Below the pieces are notes generated by a model. It did not search any database. It was given only the letters and a program-made list of their open reading frames with translations, and was not told the origin of the DNA. A stretch of DNA of 64,000 nt from Pseudomonas putida (GTDB taxonomy: Bacteria; Pseudomonadota; Gammaproteobacteria; Pseudomonadales; Pseudomonadaceae): positions 4,464,501 through 4,528,500 of the forward strand of contig CP124529.1 in NCBI GenBank assembly GCA_029953615.1, given 5' to 3'. Within the stretch, counting starts at the first letter, position 1. Every line of letters begins with the position of its first letter. The position numbers were made by a program, and so were the translations under genes. Positions 48,996 through 58,219 of this stretch are shown here, piece by piece.

Positions 48996-49802
48996 TCAGG
49001 CGTTTTCGGTGCGCCGGCGCAAGGCGGCGGCAATGAACATGACAAGCAGCGACAGGCCGATCAGCAAGGTCGAGGCCACGGCGATGACCGGGCTGAGGTC
49101 CTGGCGCAGGGTGGTCCACATCTTCACCGGCAGGGTCTGCAGGTCGGGGCTGGCCATCATCACGCTCAGCACCACTTCATCCCACGACACCAGGAAGGCG
49201 AACAGGCCGCCGGCGATCATCCCCGGGCGAATCGCCGGGAAGGTCACCTTGAAGATCGCCTGCAGGCGCGAGGCGCCGCAGATCACCGCGGCATCCTCGA
49301 TCGACTGGTCGAACAGCTTCAGCGAGTTGATGATCGAGATGATGGTGAAGGGCAGGGCGACGATCACGTGGCTGACCACGAAGGCGAACAGCGTGCCGGT
49401 GTAGCCGAGCTTGAGGAACAGTGCGTACACCGCCACGGCGATGATCACCAGCGGCACGATCATCGGCATGGTGAACAGCCCATACAGCAGCTCGCGGCCG
49501 GGGAAGCGGCCACGCACCAGGGCGAACGCGGTGGGCAGGCCGAGCAGCACGGCGGCGATGGTGGTCAGCACCGCCACCTTCAGGCTGGCCAGCGCGGCAT
49601 CCATCCACTCCGGGTTGGAGAAGAACTGGCCGTACCACTTGAAGGTCCAGCCCGGTGGCGGGAACACCAGCCACTGCGACGAGCCGAACGACAGCAACAC
49701 GATGAACACCACTGGCAGCAGCAGGAAGGCCGCGATGACCCCGGTGGTCAGGTACAAGCCCGTACGCAGCGGGCGACCCATGGCATTGGGAGACAGGAGC
49801 AT
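48996..49802 (-). CDS. Polyamine-type ABC permease (PotC-like)
   Basis: Inner-membrane permease of 268 aa with six helices. The EAA loop reads EDAAVICGASRLQAIFKVTF, the ATPase contact. GAGGT stands before the ATG at 49802, favoured over Met8. It follows the other permease after six bases. Confidence 0.88.
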   Translation of the reverse strand: MLLSPNAMGRPLRTGLYLTTGVIAAFLLLPVVFIVLLSFGSSQWLVFPPPGWTFKWYGQFFSNPEWMDAALASLKVAVLTTIAAVLLGLPTAFALVRGRFPGRELLYGLFTMPMIVPLVIIAVAVYALFLKLGYTGTLFAFVVSHVIVALPFTIISIINSLKLFDQSIEDAAVICGASRLQAIFKVTFPAIRPGMIAGGLFAFLVSWDEVVLSVMMASPDLQTLPVKMWTTLRQDLSPVIAVASTLLIGLSLLVMFIAAALRRRTENA

Positions 49803-49808
49803 GGCGGT

Positions 49809-50726
49809 TTACCTCGCGTTGCCGACCGGGGATTCCGGCTGCAGCTTCAGGTACAGGTAGAAGAGTACAAGGGTGATCACCACCAGCAGTGCGGCGGCGG
49901 CGCTGGCCAGGCCCCAGTTGAGGAACGACTGCACCTGCTGGATGATGAATTCGGGCAACATCATGTTTTGCGCACCGCCCAGCAGGGCCGGGGTAACGTA
50001 GTAACCGAGCGACATCACGAACACCATCAGTGCCCCGGAGAACAGCCCCGAGCGGCACAGCGGCAGGAACACCTTCCAGAAGTTGGTCCAGGGGCTTGCG
50101 CCGCAGATCGAGCCGGCCTGCAGCACCATCGGGTCGATGGCGTGCATGGTCGCCTGTAGCGGCAGCACGATGAACGGGATCATGATGTAGCTCATGCCGA
50201 TCACCACGCCGGTCAGGTTGTGCACCATTTCCAGCGGGGCATCGATGATACCCATGGCCATCAACGCCTTGTTGATCACCCCCGAGCTCTGCAGCAGCAC
50301 CAGCCACGAGTAGGTGCGCGCCAGCAGGCTGGTCCACATCGACAGCAGCACGATGTTCAGCAGCCAGCGGCCCCAGCCCTTGGGCACCAGGGTTATTGCC
50401 CAGGCCAGCGGGAAGCCCAGCAGCACGCTGATCAGGGTGACCACGCCGGCCACCGAGAAGGTGTTGAACAGTACCCGCGCATAAGCCGAGTTGGCGAACA
50501 ACTGCTCGTAGTTGCCCAGGCCTGGCGTTGGCTCCAGCACCCCGCGCAGCAACAGGCCGGCGAGCGGGGCAAAGAAGAACAGGCCAAGGAACAGCAGAGC
50601 AGGCAGCAAATTGCGGCTGCCTTTCCAGCGCTGGCTCAGGCTGATGCGGCGAGGGACCGCTCCAGGGGCGCCGGTGCCCGTGGGGGCACCTTGCGCGTTA
50701 TGCAGGGCGTTGATGGCGACTTTCAT
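49809..50726 (-). CDS. Polyamine-type ABC permease (PotB-like)
   Basis: Permease of 305 aa with six helices after a 35-residue cytosolic start. EAA loop: QAGSICGASPWTNFWKVFLP. The ATG overlaps the stop of the binding-protein gene (ATGA), hence 50726 rather than the GTG at 50738. Confidence 0.88.
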   Translation of the reverse strand: MKVAINALHNAQGAPTGTGAPGAVPRRISLSQRWKGSRNLLPALLFLGLFFFAPLAGLLLRGVLEPTPGLGNYEQLFANSAYARVLFNTFSVAGVVTLISVLLGFPLAWAITLVPKGWGRWLLNIVLLSMWTSLLARTYSWLVLLQSSGVINKALMAMGIIDAPLEMVHNLTGVVIGMSYIMIPFIVLPLQATMHAIDPMVLQAGSICGASPWTNFWKVFLPLCRSGLFSGALMVFVMSLGYYVTPALLGGAQNMMLPEFIIQQVQSFLNWGLASAAAALLVVITLVLFYLYLKLQPESPVGNAR

Positions 50727-51748
50727 TTGACCAACCACTCATTCCAGCGGGCTGCGATGGCCTGGCCGTTCTTGGCCCAGTAGGCGAAGTCGAGGGTGAC
50801 CTGGTCCTGGGCGTAGGCGGTCGGCAGGTTCTGCGCGAGGTCTTTGTCCAGCTTGGCCACGCTGTCGACGTTCACCGGGGCGTAGGCGGTCTTGTTGGCG
50901 AACTCGGCCTGGCCTTCGGCGCTGCTGGCGTTGGCCAGGAACTTCATGGCTGCGTCCTTGTTCTTCGCACCTTTGGGGATGACCAGGAAGTCGGCCATGA
51001 CCAGGTTCTGCTTCCAGCTCACGCCCACCGGTGCACCGTCTTGCTGCAAGGCGTAGACGCGGCCGTTCCAGAACTGGCCGAGCGAGGCTTCACCCGAGGC
51101 CAGCAGTTGCTGCGACTGGGCCCCGCCGCCCCACCAGACGATGTCCTTCTTGATGGTGTCGAGCTTTTTGAAGGCGCGGTCCAGGTCCAGTGGGTACAGC
51201 TTGTCGGGGGCTACGCCGTCAGCCAGCAGGGCCAGTTCCAGTACGCCCGGGCTGGGCCATTTGTACAGGGCACGCTTGCCGGGGTAGGTCTTGGTATCGA
51301 ACAGTGCGGTCCAGTCCACCGGCTTGTTGGCGCCGAGCTTGCCTTCGTTGTAGCCGAGCACGAAGGAGAAGAAGAACGAGCCGACGCCATGGTCGGAGAC
51401 GAAGCGCGGGTCGATCTTGTCGCGTTTGATCTGGGTGAAATCGAGGGGTTCGAGCAGCCCTTCGCTGGCGGCACGCAGGGCGAAGTCGGCCTCGACGTCT
51501 ACCACGTCCCACTGCACGTTGCCGCTCTCGACCATGGCTTTGAGCTTGCCGTAGTCGGTGGGGCCGTCCTGGACGACTTTGATGCTAGTGGCTTTGGTGA
51601 AGGGGGCGGCCCACGCTTCTTTCTGGGCGTCCTGGGTGGTACCGCCCCAGCTGACGAAGTTCAGGCTGTCGGCGGCCTGGGTGGCCTGACATGCCAGGGT
51701 CAGCAGGCTGGCGGACAGCACTGCGGTTACACGTTTGCTCAACAGCAT
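50723..51748 (-). CDS. Periplasmic spermidine/putrescine-type binding protein
   Basis: A 341-aa exported protein (signal peptide to TQAAD). It begins with LNFVSWGGTTQDAQKEAWAA, typical of the PotD/PotF-like extracellular solute-binding family 1, and has WDVVDVEADFALRA and GEASLGQFWNGRVYALQQDG. The substrate could be a polyamine or another cationic amine; ribBA/DUF1330 genes next door share a promoter element with it. First gene of the operon. Confidence 0.88.
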   Translation of the reverse strand: MLLSKRVTAVLSASLLTLACQATQAADSLNFVSWGGTTQDAQKEAWAAPFTKATSIKVVQDGPTDYGKLKAMVESGNVQWDVVDVEADFALRAASEGLLEPLDFTQIKRDKIDPRFVSDHGVGSFFFSFVLGYNEGKLGANKPVDWTALFDTKTYPGKRALYKWPSPGVLELALLADGVAPDKLYPLDLDRAFKKLDTIKKDIVWWGGGAQSQQLLASGEASLGQFWNGRVYALQQDGAPVGVSWKQNLVMADFLVIPKGAKNKDAAMKFLANASSAEGQAEFANKTAYAPVNVDSVAKLDKDLAQNLPTAYAQDQVTLDFAYWAKNGQAIAARWNEWLVK

Positions 51749-51896
51749 GGTTACGCCCTCGTTGCTTTTTGTTATTCGAGGCGGGGCTTGTGGTGCGCCC
51801 GCCAACAGTGTTCGGGGAGCAGGTAAAACAAAGTGTCTGGTGGCCGTTTGTGGTTGTGGGAAGCGGCCTGCAGATTCAAGGTCTACGGGATATCAT

Positions 51897-51910
51897 ATTA
51901 TGGTATTCCA
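51897..51910. promoter_or_regulatory. Candidate regulator site shared with ribBA promoter
   Basis: ATTATGGTATTCCA, matching 13 of 14 bases of ATTATGGTATACCA at 53248. It lies about 150 nt upstream of the ABC operon start. The half-palindrome suggests a GntR-type operator. Confidence 0.5.
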
Positions 51911-52000
51911 AACTTTTGGCAAGAGGTATGAGGCTACCGGCCATCACTCCGACCTGAGGGGCAATCGACTTGAACGGGCTCTGAAAGCGTGCGCGGTCTC

Positions 52001-52088
52001 TGTGGGAGCGGGCGAGCCCGCGAACACGGGCGAAGCCCGTGCCGTGCACCGCGGTGTCTGCTTCGCGGGCTCGCCCGCTCCCACAGGG
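52001..52088. repeat. Inverted REP pair (GCGGGCTCGCCCGCTCCCACAGG type)
   Basis: Arms TGTGGGAGCGGGCGAGCCCG and its complement around a spacer with a further CACGGGC-GAA-GCCCGTG hairpin. Immediately past the ribBA 3' end. Confidence 0.85.
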
Positions 52089-52096
52089 TCCGTATA

Positions 52097-53218
52097 TCAA
52101 CCTGCAATTCCGGGCTCGAAGGGGATGCTCTGCACCACCTCCAGTTCATACCCGGCCAGCCCCGCATATTTCAGTGGCGGGCCCAAATGACGCAGTTTTC
52201 CCACGCCCAGGTCCTGCAGAATCTGCGCCCCGGTGCCTACCTCGGAGTACACCTTCGACTGCCCGCGCTGGTAAGGCCGCACCGGCTGGGTCAGCTGCGG
52301 CACGCGCTCCAGCAGTGCCTGCGAGGATTCATGGTTGGCGAGGATCACCACCACGCCGGCGCCTTCCTCGGCCACCCTCTGCAACGCCGCCCATAGCGTC
52401 CAGTTGGCCGGGCCTGCGTATTCGGCGCCGACCAGATCGCGCAGCGGGTCGATCACGTGCACCCGCACCAGGGTAGGCTGCTCGCGGCGGATGTCGCCCA
52501 TGACCATGGCCATGTGCACACCACCTTCGATGCGGTCTTCGTAGGTGACCAGGCGGAAGGTGCCATGCACGGTCGGCAGTTCGCGTTCGCCGATGCGCTT
52601 GATGGTCTGCTCGGTGCTCAGGCGATAGTGGATGAGGTCGGCGATGGTGCCGATCTTGATGCCATGCCGGGTAGCGAACACTTCCAGGTCCGGGCGGCGG
52701 GCCATGGTGCCGTCGTCGTTGAGCACTTCGACGATCACCGAGGCCGGGGCAAACCCGGCCAGGCGGGCCAGGTCGCAACCGGCTTCAGTGTGCCCGGCGC
52801 GGGTCAGCACGCCGCCTTCGCGGGCGCGCAGGGGGAAAATGTGGCCGGGTTGCACCAGGTCTTCGGGGCGAGCATCGGGGGCCATGGCCGCCGCTACGGT
52901 ACGCGCCCGGTCGGCAGCGGAAATACCGGTGGTAACGCCCGTGGCCGCCTCGATCGACACGGTGAAGGCGGTACTGAACACGCTGCCGTTGGCCGGTACC
53001 ATCTGCTCCAGGCCCAGGCGTTGGCAATGTTCGTCGGTCAGGGTCAGGCAGATCAAGCCGCGCGCTTCGCGGGCCATGAAGTTGATGGCCTGGGCGTCGC
53101 AACGCTCGGCGGCGATCAGCAGGTCGCCTTCGTTTTCCCGGTCCTCGTCATCCACCAGCAGGACCATCTTGCCTTGCCGGTAGTCCTCGAGAAGTTCTTC
53201 GATGGTGTTGAAAGCCAT
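52097..53218 (-). CDS. ribB: RibBA with degenerate GTP cyclohydrolase II domain
   Basis: A 373-aa protein for riboflavin synthesis. The N-terminal 3,4-dihydroxy-2-butanone 4-phosphate synthase is complete ([55 protein letters not shown]). The C-terminal cyclohydrolase-II-like domain keeps [10 protein letters not shown] near the end but lacks the zinc cysteines ([20 protein letters not shown] where SECLTGD..RCDC is expected), so only the RibB reaction is likely. A palindrome ATGGTATACCAT lies in the divergent promoter region. Confidence 0.9.
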   Translation of the reverse strand: MAFNTIEELLEDYRQGKMVLLVDDEDRENEGDLLIAAERCDAQAINFMAREARGLICLTLTDEHCQRLGLEQMVPANGSVFSTAFTVSIEAATGVTTGISAADRARTVAAAMAPDARPEDLVQPGHIFPLRAREGGVLTRAGHTEAGCDLARLAGFAPASVIVEVLNDDGTMARRPDLEVFATRHGIKIGTIADLIHYRLSTEQTIKRIGERELPTVHGTFRLVTYEDRIEGGVHMAMVMGDIRREQPTLVRVHVIDPLRDLVGAEYAGPANWTLWAALQRVAEEGAGVVVILANHESSQALLERVPQLTQPVRPYQRGQSKVYSEVGTGAQILQDLGVGKLRHLGPPLKYAGLAGYELEVVQSIPFEPGIAG

Positions 53219-53247
53219 GTTGCACGCTCACTGTGGCGGGGTGATTA

Positions 53248-53265
53248 TTATGGTATACCATCATA
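53248..53265. promoter_or_regulatory. Palindromic operator between ribBA and DUF1330 gene
   Basis: ATTATGGTATACCATCAT with the perfect 12-bp core ATGGTATACCAT, centred between divergent ribBA and the DUF1330 gene. GntR-family regulators use such TGGTATACCA sites. No GntR gene is in the window. Confidence 0.6.
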
Positions 53266-53296
53266 CACAAATATCGTCGTAACAGGAGAGCAGTGC

Positions 53297-53590
53297 ATGA
53301 AGGCTTACTGGATCGCCCACGTAGACGTGACCGACCCCGAGCAGTACCAGCAGTACACCCAGCGCGCCCCGGCTGCCTTCAAGGCCTTTGGCGGCCGTTT
53401 CCTGGCCCGTGGCGGGCGTAGCGAGGCGATGGAAGGGCGGCCTACCCCTCAGCGTAGCGTGGTGATCGAGTTCGAATCGTACGAGCAGGCGCTGGCGTGT
53501 TACCGGTCTGCGCTGTACCAGGAGGCTTGCAGCCATCGTCAGGGAGTGGCGAAGGCTGAGGTGATCATTGTCGAAGGGTTCGAGCCCTGA
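53297..53590 (+). CDS. DUF1330 family protein
   Basis: A 97-aa protein of the dimeric alpha-beta barrel fold. It has the DUF1330 pattern KAYWIAHVDVTDPEQYQQYT, then FGGRFLARGGRSEAMEG and RSVVIEFESYEQALACYRSA. CAGGAGAG precedes the ATG. Divergent from ribBA across an 78-nt gap that holds one palindrome, so they are likely coregulated. No enzymatic role is established for the family. Confidence 0.88.
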   Translation: MKAYWIAHVDVTDPEQYQQYTQRAPAAFKAFGGRFLARGGRSEAMEGRPTPQRSVVIEFESYEQALACYRSALYQEACSHRQGVAKAEVIIVEGFEP

Positions 53591-53600
53591 ATTCGGGCAG

Positions 53601-53698
53601 ATGGCCCTATCGCCGGCAAGCCAGCTCCCACTGGTACTGCACAGCTTCCGAAGTCTGTGCAGTACCAGTGGGAGCTGGCTTGCCGGCGATAGGGCCAT
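53601..53698. repeat. Inverted REP pair (CGCCGGCAAGCCAGCTCCCA type)
   Basis: Almost perfect long palindrome: ATGGCCCTATCGCCGGCAAG and its complement; the spacer also pairs (TACTGCACAG / CTGTGCAGTA). Between DUF1330 and pirin genes. Confidence 0.88.
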
Positions 53699-53716
53699 GA
53701 CTGTCAAAGCAGAAAC

Positions 53717-54439
53717 TCAAGGCATACCTGGCAATTCATGCGGTCGCAGGTCAAACACCAGCACCTCGGCCTCCACCCCGTTGCCCAGCTCCAGCAGCTG
53801 TTCCTGCCTTACCCGCACCCCATCCCCTTCATTCAGCCGTTGCCCATTGAGCTCGACACTGCCCCGGGCCACATGCACATAGGCATGGCGGTTTTCCGGC
53901 AGGGTCAGGCTGGCGCGTTCATCACCGTCGAACAGGCCGGCATATACCCGCGCGTTCTGCCGTACCTGCAATGATCCTTCGGCGCCATCCGGCGAGATGA
54001 TCAGGCGCAGCTTGCCGCGCTTTTCCTTGGCACCGAAATGCTGTTGCTGGTAACGCGGCGTGGCGCCTTGCACGTCCGGCACGATCCAGATCTGCAGAAA
54101 ATGCACCGGCTGCACCTGGCTGTGGTTGAACTCACTATGCGCGACGCCATGGCCGGCGCTCATCAGTTGCACGTCGCCGGGGCGGATCACCGAGCCGGTA
54201 CCTAGCGTGTCCTTGTGCTCCAGCGCACCTTCCAGCACGTAGGAGAAAATCTCCATGTCACGGTGCGGGTGCTGGCCGAAGCCCTTGCCAGGGATGACGC
54301 GGTCGTCATTGATCACCAGCAGGTCGGAGAAACCTTGCTCGTCCGGGTTGCGGTAGTGGCCGAAGGAGAAGGTGTGGAAGGATTTCAGCCAGCCATGGAA
54401 GGCCAGGCCGCGGTCTTGGGCGTTACGGACGGTGAGCAT
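53717..54439 (-). CDS. Pirin-like bicupin protein (YhaK/YhhW type)
   Basis: A 240-aa bicupin. Metal-site motif: FGQHPHRDMEIFSYVLEGAL, with GHGVAHSEFNHSQ and the Glu after it. YhhW has quercetinase activity; the native role in bacteria is unsettled. ATG 54439 (MLTVRNAQDRG) is chosen since homologues start there; 54451 is possible. Confidence 0.88.
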   Translation of the reverse strand: MLTVRNAQDRGLAFHGWLKSFHTFSFGHYRNPDEQGFSDLLVINDDRVIPGKGFGQHPHRDMEIFSYVLEGALEHKDTLGTGSVIRPGDVQLMSAGHGVAHSEFNHSQVQPVHFLQIWIVPDVQGATPRYQQQHFGAKEKRGKLRLIISPDGAEGSLQVRQNARVYAGLFDGDERASLTLPENRHAYVHVARGSVELNGQRLNEGDGVRVRQEQLLELGNGVEAEVLVFDLRPHELPGMP

Positions 54440-54663
54440 GGTGAATCTCATTGAATGCCGGGGCCGTTAGGGCTGCCGTGCTGTCTATGGAGATAATTTT
54501 ACTGTCATCAAAAACTTTAAAAAACAGTGTCTTACTGGAAAGACTGTCTCTAGATAAGTGACAGTAGATCGGGTCTTTGTAGGGCAATTCTGAATTCTCC
54601 GCCGCTCGGTCTCTGTCCGTTTTACCGGTGATAGCGTCGGGGTTTTCATACAGGGAGTTGCTC

Positions 54664-55725
54664 ATGACACGTATATCGATAAATGGCAAAGGACAGGCAT
54701 TCGACGGCGACCTCACCACCACGGGGGCGGTCTGCATAGCCAGCAATACCCACTACCGGGGGAACAACCAGCGTGCACTGCGCCTAGGCGATGCCACGAC
54801 AGAGTGCCCGGCATGCAAGAAGCCCGGCGTAATTGTTGAAGGACAGCCTTTCTTCAAAATCGAAGGCAAACCAGCCGTGGTAGATGGGGCTATGGTCAAG
54901 TGTGACTGTCCAGAGGGCAGTAACCGTGTCGTGGCCATGGGAAGACCTGGCTTAGCGGCAAGCCCCTCGGCGGCACAGCAGGTAAGCCAGGCGGCAACAT
55001 CAGGTCAAGCCGACTCCACTTCACCCATAAAAGCTTCGCTAGCAGAAAAGAAGCCGCAGCCTGTGATCTGCGAAGATCCCGACATGATGGAGCAAGTGGC
55101 CAGATATATCGCCGGAGAAATGAACCGCAACATCACACATCCATCCGTACTGAAAATGAAGAGGCTCACCAGCTTTAACGCGACAGAGGAACATGCAAAA
55201 TTTAAAAAGCTTCCTTGGTATGCACGTCTTTTACCGCCTGACTTTCAAGCAATGATGGTGGGTAATACTGCTGCTGCGATGGCGCTTTGGGCAGAGCGGG
55301 TTGGTCAGAACAGACCATGGGACCATAAGAAGGTCATCAGGCAACAATTCGGTGGGACTTGGCACAAACAAGGTGAAGTTGACTACTACTACGACATATG
55401 GTCGAACATCCACTACGGCTACGTAGGGCGGGCTGGTGGTCTGTCTGAAAGCGCTCTTCTGGACGGTGCCGGGCTTGAGCAGATTGCATCAGACACCATT
55501 CGGAAGATTGATGATTGGGATGAACAAGATGGGCCTCGTCGCTACGCAGACATCGACGGGATGCGTGCTTGGGATGATATAGGCGATCGTGTCTCAATCA
55601 GTATTGGTATCAAATTGCACAAGCAGCAACCAGACGGTGGGATTACGGCAAAGGTGCTTATGGATGAGGTACTAGCAGTGTCATTGTCAAGCTGGGGAGG
55701 TAGCGTACGTGACCATCTCTGCTAA
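54664..55725 (+). CDS. PAAR-domain T6SS effector with Ntox44-type toxin
   Basis: A 353-aa effector. The PAAR domain (residues 1-95) parallels the one at 43.1 kb: FDGDLTTTGAVCIASN, CPACKKPG, VKCDCPEGSNRVVAMG. After an Ala/Gln/Ser linker (to about 135) comes the polymorphic toxin type 44 domain: NRPWDHKKVIRQQFGGTWHK, then DYYYDIWSNIHYGYVGRAGG and LSESALLDGAGLEQIASD. Its enzymatic target is not known to me; nuclease or peptidoglycan activity has been suggested for relatives. CAGGGAG precedes the ATG. The immunity-like gene overlaps by 17 nt. Confidence 0.88.
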   Translation: MTRISINGKGQAFDGDLTTTGAVCIASNTHYRGNNQRALRLGDATTECPACKKPGVIVEGQPFFKIEGKPAVVDGAMVKCDCPEGSNRVVAMGRPGLAASPSAAQQVSQAATSGQADSTSPIKASLAEKKPQPVICEDPDMMEQVARYIAGEMNRNITHPSVLKMKRLTSFNATEEHAKFKKLPWYARLLPPDFQAMMVGNTAAAMALWAERVGQNRPWDHKKVIRQQFGGTWHKQGEVDYYYDIWSNIHYGYVGRAGGLSESALLDGAGLEQIASDTIRKIDDWDEQDGPRRYADIDGMRAWDDIGDRVSISIGIKLHKQQPDGGITAKVLMDEVLAVSLSSWGGSVRDHLC

Positions 55726-56101
55726 TAAACCGAAACGGCATTGCTGGCGCTGGGTGGTCGCGATTATGTTCAGCCCAATCGTCTTTTGGTATGTTGCCAT
55801 ACCGCGCGTGAGTTTTCATTTTTCTGACAAGGGGCAGGGGCGTCTTGGCTATATCTTGAATGTTCAAGATAACATTGCAAAAGGCGAGATTTACCCAGGT
55901 GAAACCACCGGCGGCGCCGGGCATATCTTCCCGAACGACCAGTTTTTCATGCAGCTTGATTGGAACAACCGTGGAAAGTGGCACTGCATTCGGGTCAAAC
56001 CCAAGTGGCCGAGGGTCCATATCTACATCGGGGCGGACGGTGCCATCGATAGCCGCACCGATGGCAGATTCATAGAAGCCTGCGGGCCATTTCCGCAATA
56101 G
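55709..56101 (+). CDS. Probable immunity protein for the Ntox44-type effector
   Basis: A 130-aa protein starting with GTG, with GGGAGG eight bases ahead, inside the end of the effector gene. A basic N-terminus and one helix (WVVAIMFSPIVFWYVAIP) lead to a periplasmic domain with DQFFMQLDWNNRGKWHCIRV. No family recognised. A periplasm-facing immunity protein would fit a toxin acting there. Followed at once by a strong terminator. Confidence 0.72.
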   Translation: MTISANKPKRHCWRWVVAIMFSPIVFWYVAIPRVSFHFSDKGQGRLGYILNVQDNIAKGEIYPGETTGGAGHIFPNDQFFMQLDWNNRGKWHCIRVKPKWPRVHIYIGADGAIDSRTDGRFIEACGPFPQ

Positions 56102-56107
56102 CAGCAA

Positions 56108-56129
56108 AAGACCCGCCTAGGCGGGTCTT
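56108..56129. terminator. Bidirectional terminator
   Basis: Perfect stem AAGACCCGCC-TA-GGCGGGTCTT between the immunity gene and the convergent esterase gene. Confidence 0.85.
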
Positions 56130-56141
56130 CTATTCATTGGC

Positions 56142-57161
56142 TTACTGGAGATGCACTTTAAGTTCGGTGCCCGCCTGACGCATTGCCGCCTTTACAGCCG
56201 GCACCTGGCTCAACGGGTTGAGCAGCCCATAGTCATGAATCATCCCGTTGTACCGCACCGAGGTAACCGTCACGCCAGCAGCATCCAGCTTGCGGGCATA
56301 CGCTTCACCCTCATCCCGCAGTACATCGAACTCCGCCGTCTGCACCAGCGCCGGCGGCAAGCCTTTTAGCTGTTCAGTGCTGGCGCGCAGCGGCGAGGCG
56401 TAGATCTGTGCACGGGCACTGGTATCAGTGGTGTAGTTGTCCCAGAACCACTTCATCATCCCGGTGGTCAGGAAGTGCCCCTCGGCAAACTGTTTGTACG
56501 ACGCAGTTTCGAAGCTGGCATCGGTCACCGGCCACAGCAGCAACTGGAAGCGCAGGGCCGGGGTGCCGGCCTCTTTGGCTTTCAAGGCCACTACTGCCGC
56601 CATGTTGCCGCCGACACTGTTGCCGGCCACGGCCAGGCGCTTGCCGTCCACGCCAATTTCCTTGCCATGTTCGGCCACCCAGCGGGTGGCGGCGTAGGCC
56701 TGGTTGATCGCTGTCGGGTAGTGCGCTTCCGGCGACGGGGTGTAGTCGACATAGACGGCCACTGCGCCAGAGCCAACCACCAGGTCGCGGATCAGCCGCT
56801 GGTGGGTCGGGAAGTCGCCGAGCACCCAGCCGCCGCCGTGGAAGAACATGAACACCGGCAGGTCACCCTGCGTGTGGGCCGGGCGCACTATTTGCAGTTT
56901 GATCGATTCGCCGTTGGCCTGGATGGTGCGTGCCTTTACCTCGATACCGGAGAGGCCGACCTTGACCGAAGCCTGGGCGCCAGTCAGTACTGCGCGGGCA
57001 TCTTCCGGGCTGAGTTGTTCCAGTGGCTTGCCGCCGCCTTGCTCCAGGGCTTCGAGGAAGGCCTGGGTATGTTGCTCGACACCTGGGCTACCTGCGGCGA
57101 AGGCGCTGGAAACAGACAGGGCCAGAAGGGAAGCGGTAAGGGTTTTGTGGACAATGTTCAT
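56142..57161 (-). CDS. Exported alpha/beta hydrolase (HSL-family esterase)
   Basis: A 339-aa esterase with a signal peptide (to AFAAG). Oxyanion motif FFHGGGWVLGD, nucleophile elbow AGNSVGGNMAA (GNSVG instead of GDSAG), acid in FDVLRDEGE and catalytic His in GMIHDYGLL. These place it in the hormone-sensitive-lipase family. ATG 57161 follows AAGGA. Divergent from a frameshifted LysR gene 146 nt away, its probable regulator. Confidence 0.88.
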   Translation of the reverse strand: MNIVHKTLTASLLALSVSSAFAAGSPGVEQHTQAFLEALEQGGGKPLEQLSPEDARAVLTGAQASVKVGLSGIEVKARTIQANGESIKLQIVRPAHTQGDLPVFMFFHGGGWVLGDFPTHQRLIRDLVVGSGAVAVYVDYTPSPEAHYPTAINQAYAATRWVAEHGKEIGVDGKRLAVAGNSVGGNMAAVVALKAKEAGTPALRFQLLLWPVTDASFETASYKQFAEGHFLTTGMMKWFWDNYTTDTSARAQIYASPLRASTEQLKGLPPALVQTAEFDVLRDEGEAYARKLDAAGVTVTSVRYNGMIHDYGLLNPLSQVPAVKAAMRQAGTELKVHLQ

Positions 57162-57307
57162 GAGCGAATCCTTTTCCATGCAAGTGTTGGTAATGGGCGT
57201 CTTGCCTGGCCTGCTGGGCCATCGCTGCGACCTGTGCGTAGATTAGGGAGATGCATCGGCGGGAAAAAGCCGCTATAAAGCGTTTGACTGTCACTTTGAG
57301 CAAGACA

Positions 57308-58193
57308 ATGAACCCTTACGAAGACATGCGTATCTTTGCCCAGGTGATGGAGGCCGGCAGTTTCACTGCCGCTGCCGACCGCCTGGGCATGTCCAAGCAA
57401 TCGGTCAGCCGGCGCCTGATGCAGCTCGAGGAGCGCCTGGGTGTGCGCCTGCTCAACCGCTCCACCCGGCGCCTGGACGCCACGCCGCTTGGGCCAGCAC
57501 TACTACCAGTCGGCGCTGCGCCTGCTCGGCGAAGTGCAGCAGGTGGAGCACGACATCAGCGGCCAGGCTCAGGCCTTGCGCGGCACCTTGCGCCTGAGTG
57601 CGCCGCTGTCGTTCGCCATGGCGCACCTGGGCTGCCTGCTGACCGAGTTTCTGCAGTTGCACCCGCAGGTGGATGTGGAAGTGGACTTGAGCGACCGCGC
57701 CGTGGACTTGATCGGCGAGGGCTATGACCTGGCGCTAAGGATTGGTGCGCTGGAGGATTCCAGCCTGATTGCGCGGCGCATTGCCAGTGTCGAGCGGGTG
57801 TATTGCGCGAGCCCGGTGTATCTGCAAGCGCGGGGCGTGCCGGCCAGGCCGGAGCAGTTGGCCGGGCATGACTGCCTGCCCTATGGGCATTCACGGCAGG
57901 TACAGTGGCAGTTCAGTCAGGGCGGCAAGGCCCAGGCGCTCCAGGTGACCGGGCGCATGCGCGCGAACAATGGCGAGCTGCTAAGGGATGCAGCGATTGC
58001 CGGGATGGGGGTGACTTATCTGCCAACCTTCATCGTAGGGCAGGCGCTGGCGGATGGGCGGCTGGTGACAGTGCTGGACGAGTGGCGGCCGCCGGCGCTG
58101 CAGTTGTCGGCGGTGTACCCGCAGCACCGGCAGGTGGCGCGGCCGGTACAGGGGTTTGTGAACTTCCTGCGCGAGCGGTTGGCGCAGCTCTGA
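57308..58193 (+). pseudogene. LysR-family regulator, frameshifted
   Basis: Would be about 294 aa. The HTH is normal ([20 protein letters not shown], then [14 protein letters not shown]). At 57491-57493 GGG stands where GG is expected: repaired, the protein continues [20 protein letters not shown] and is normal to the end ([20 protein letters not shown]). As written only the DNA-binding head would be made. It belongs to the DmlR/AaeR-like group and is divergent from the esterase. Confidence 0.83.
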
Positions 58194-58219
58194 GCTTCGG
58201 TACAGGCTATGCTTGCACC

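Larger units (their letters stand above)
51749..52096. other. Promoter region of the ABC operon and REP pair
   Basis: No gene seen in these 348 bases. They hold the upstream region of the binding-protein gene with an ATTATGGTATTCCA element, and a REP pair adjoining the ribBA end. Confidence 0.5.

Noticed and set aside
55658..56107. 149-codon frame antisense to the immunity gene
   Set aside because: The sense frame has a ribosome site, membrane helix, effector overlap and a terminator; the antisense frame has none.
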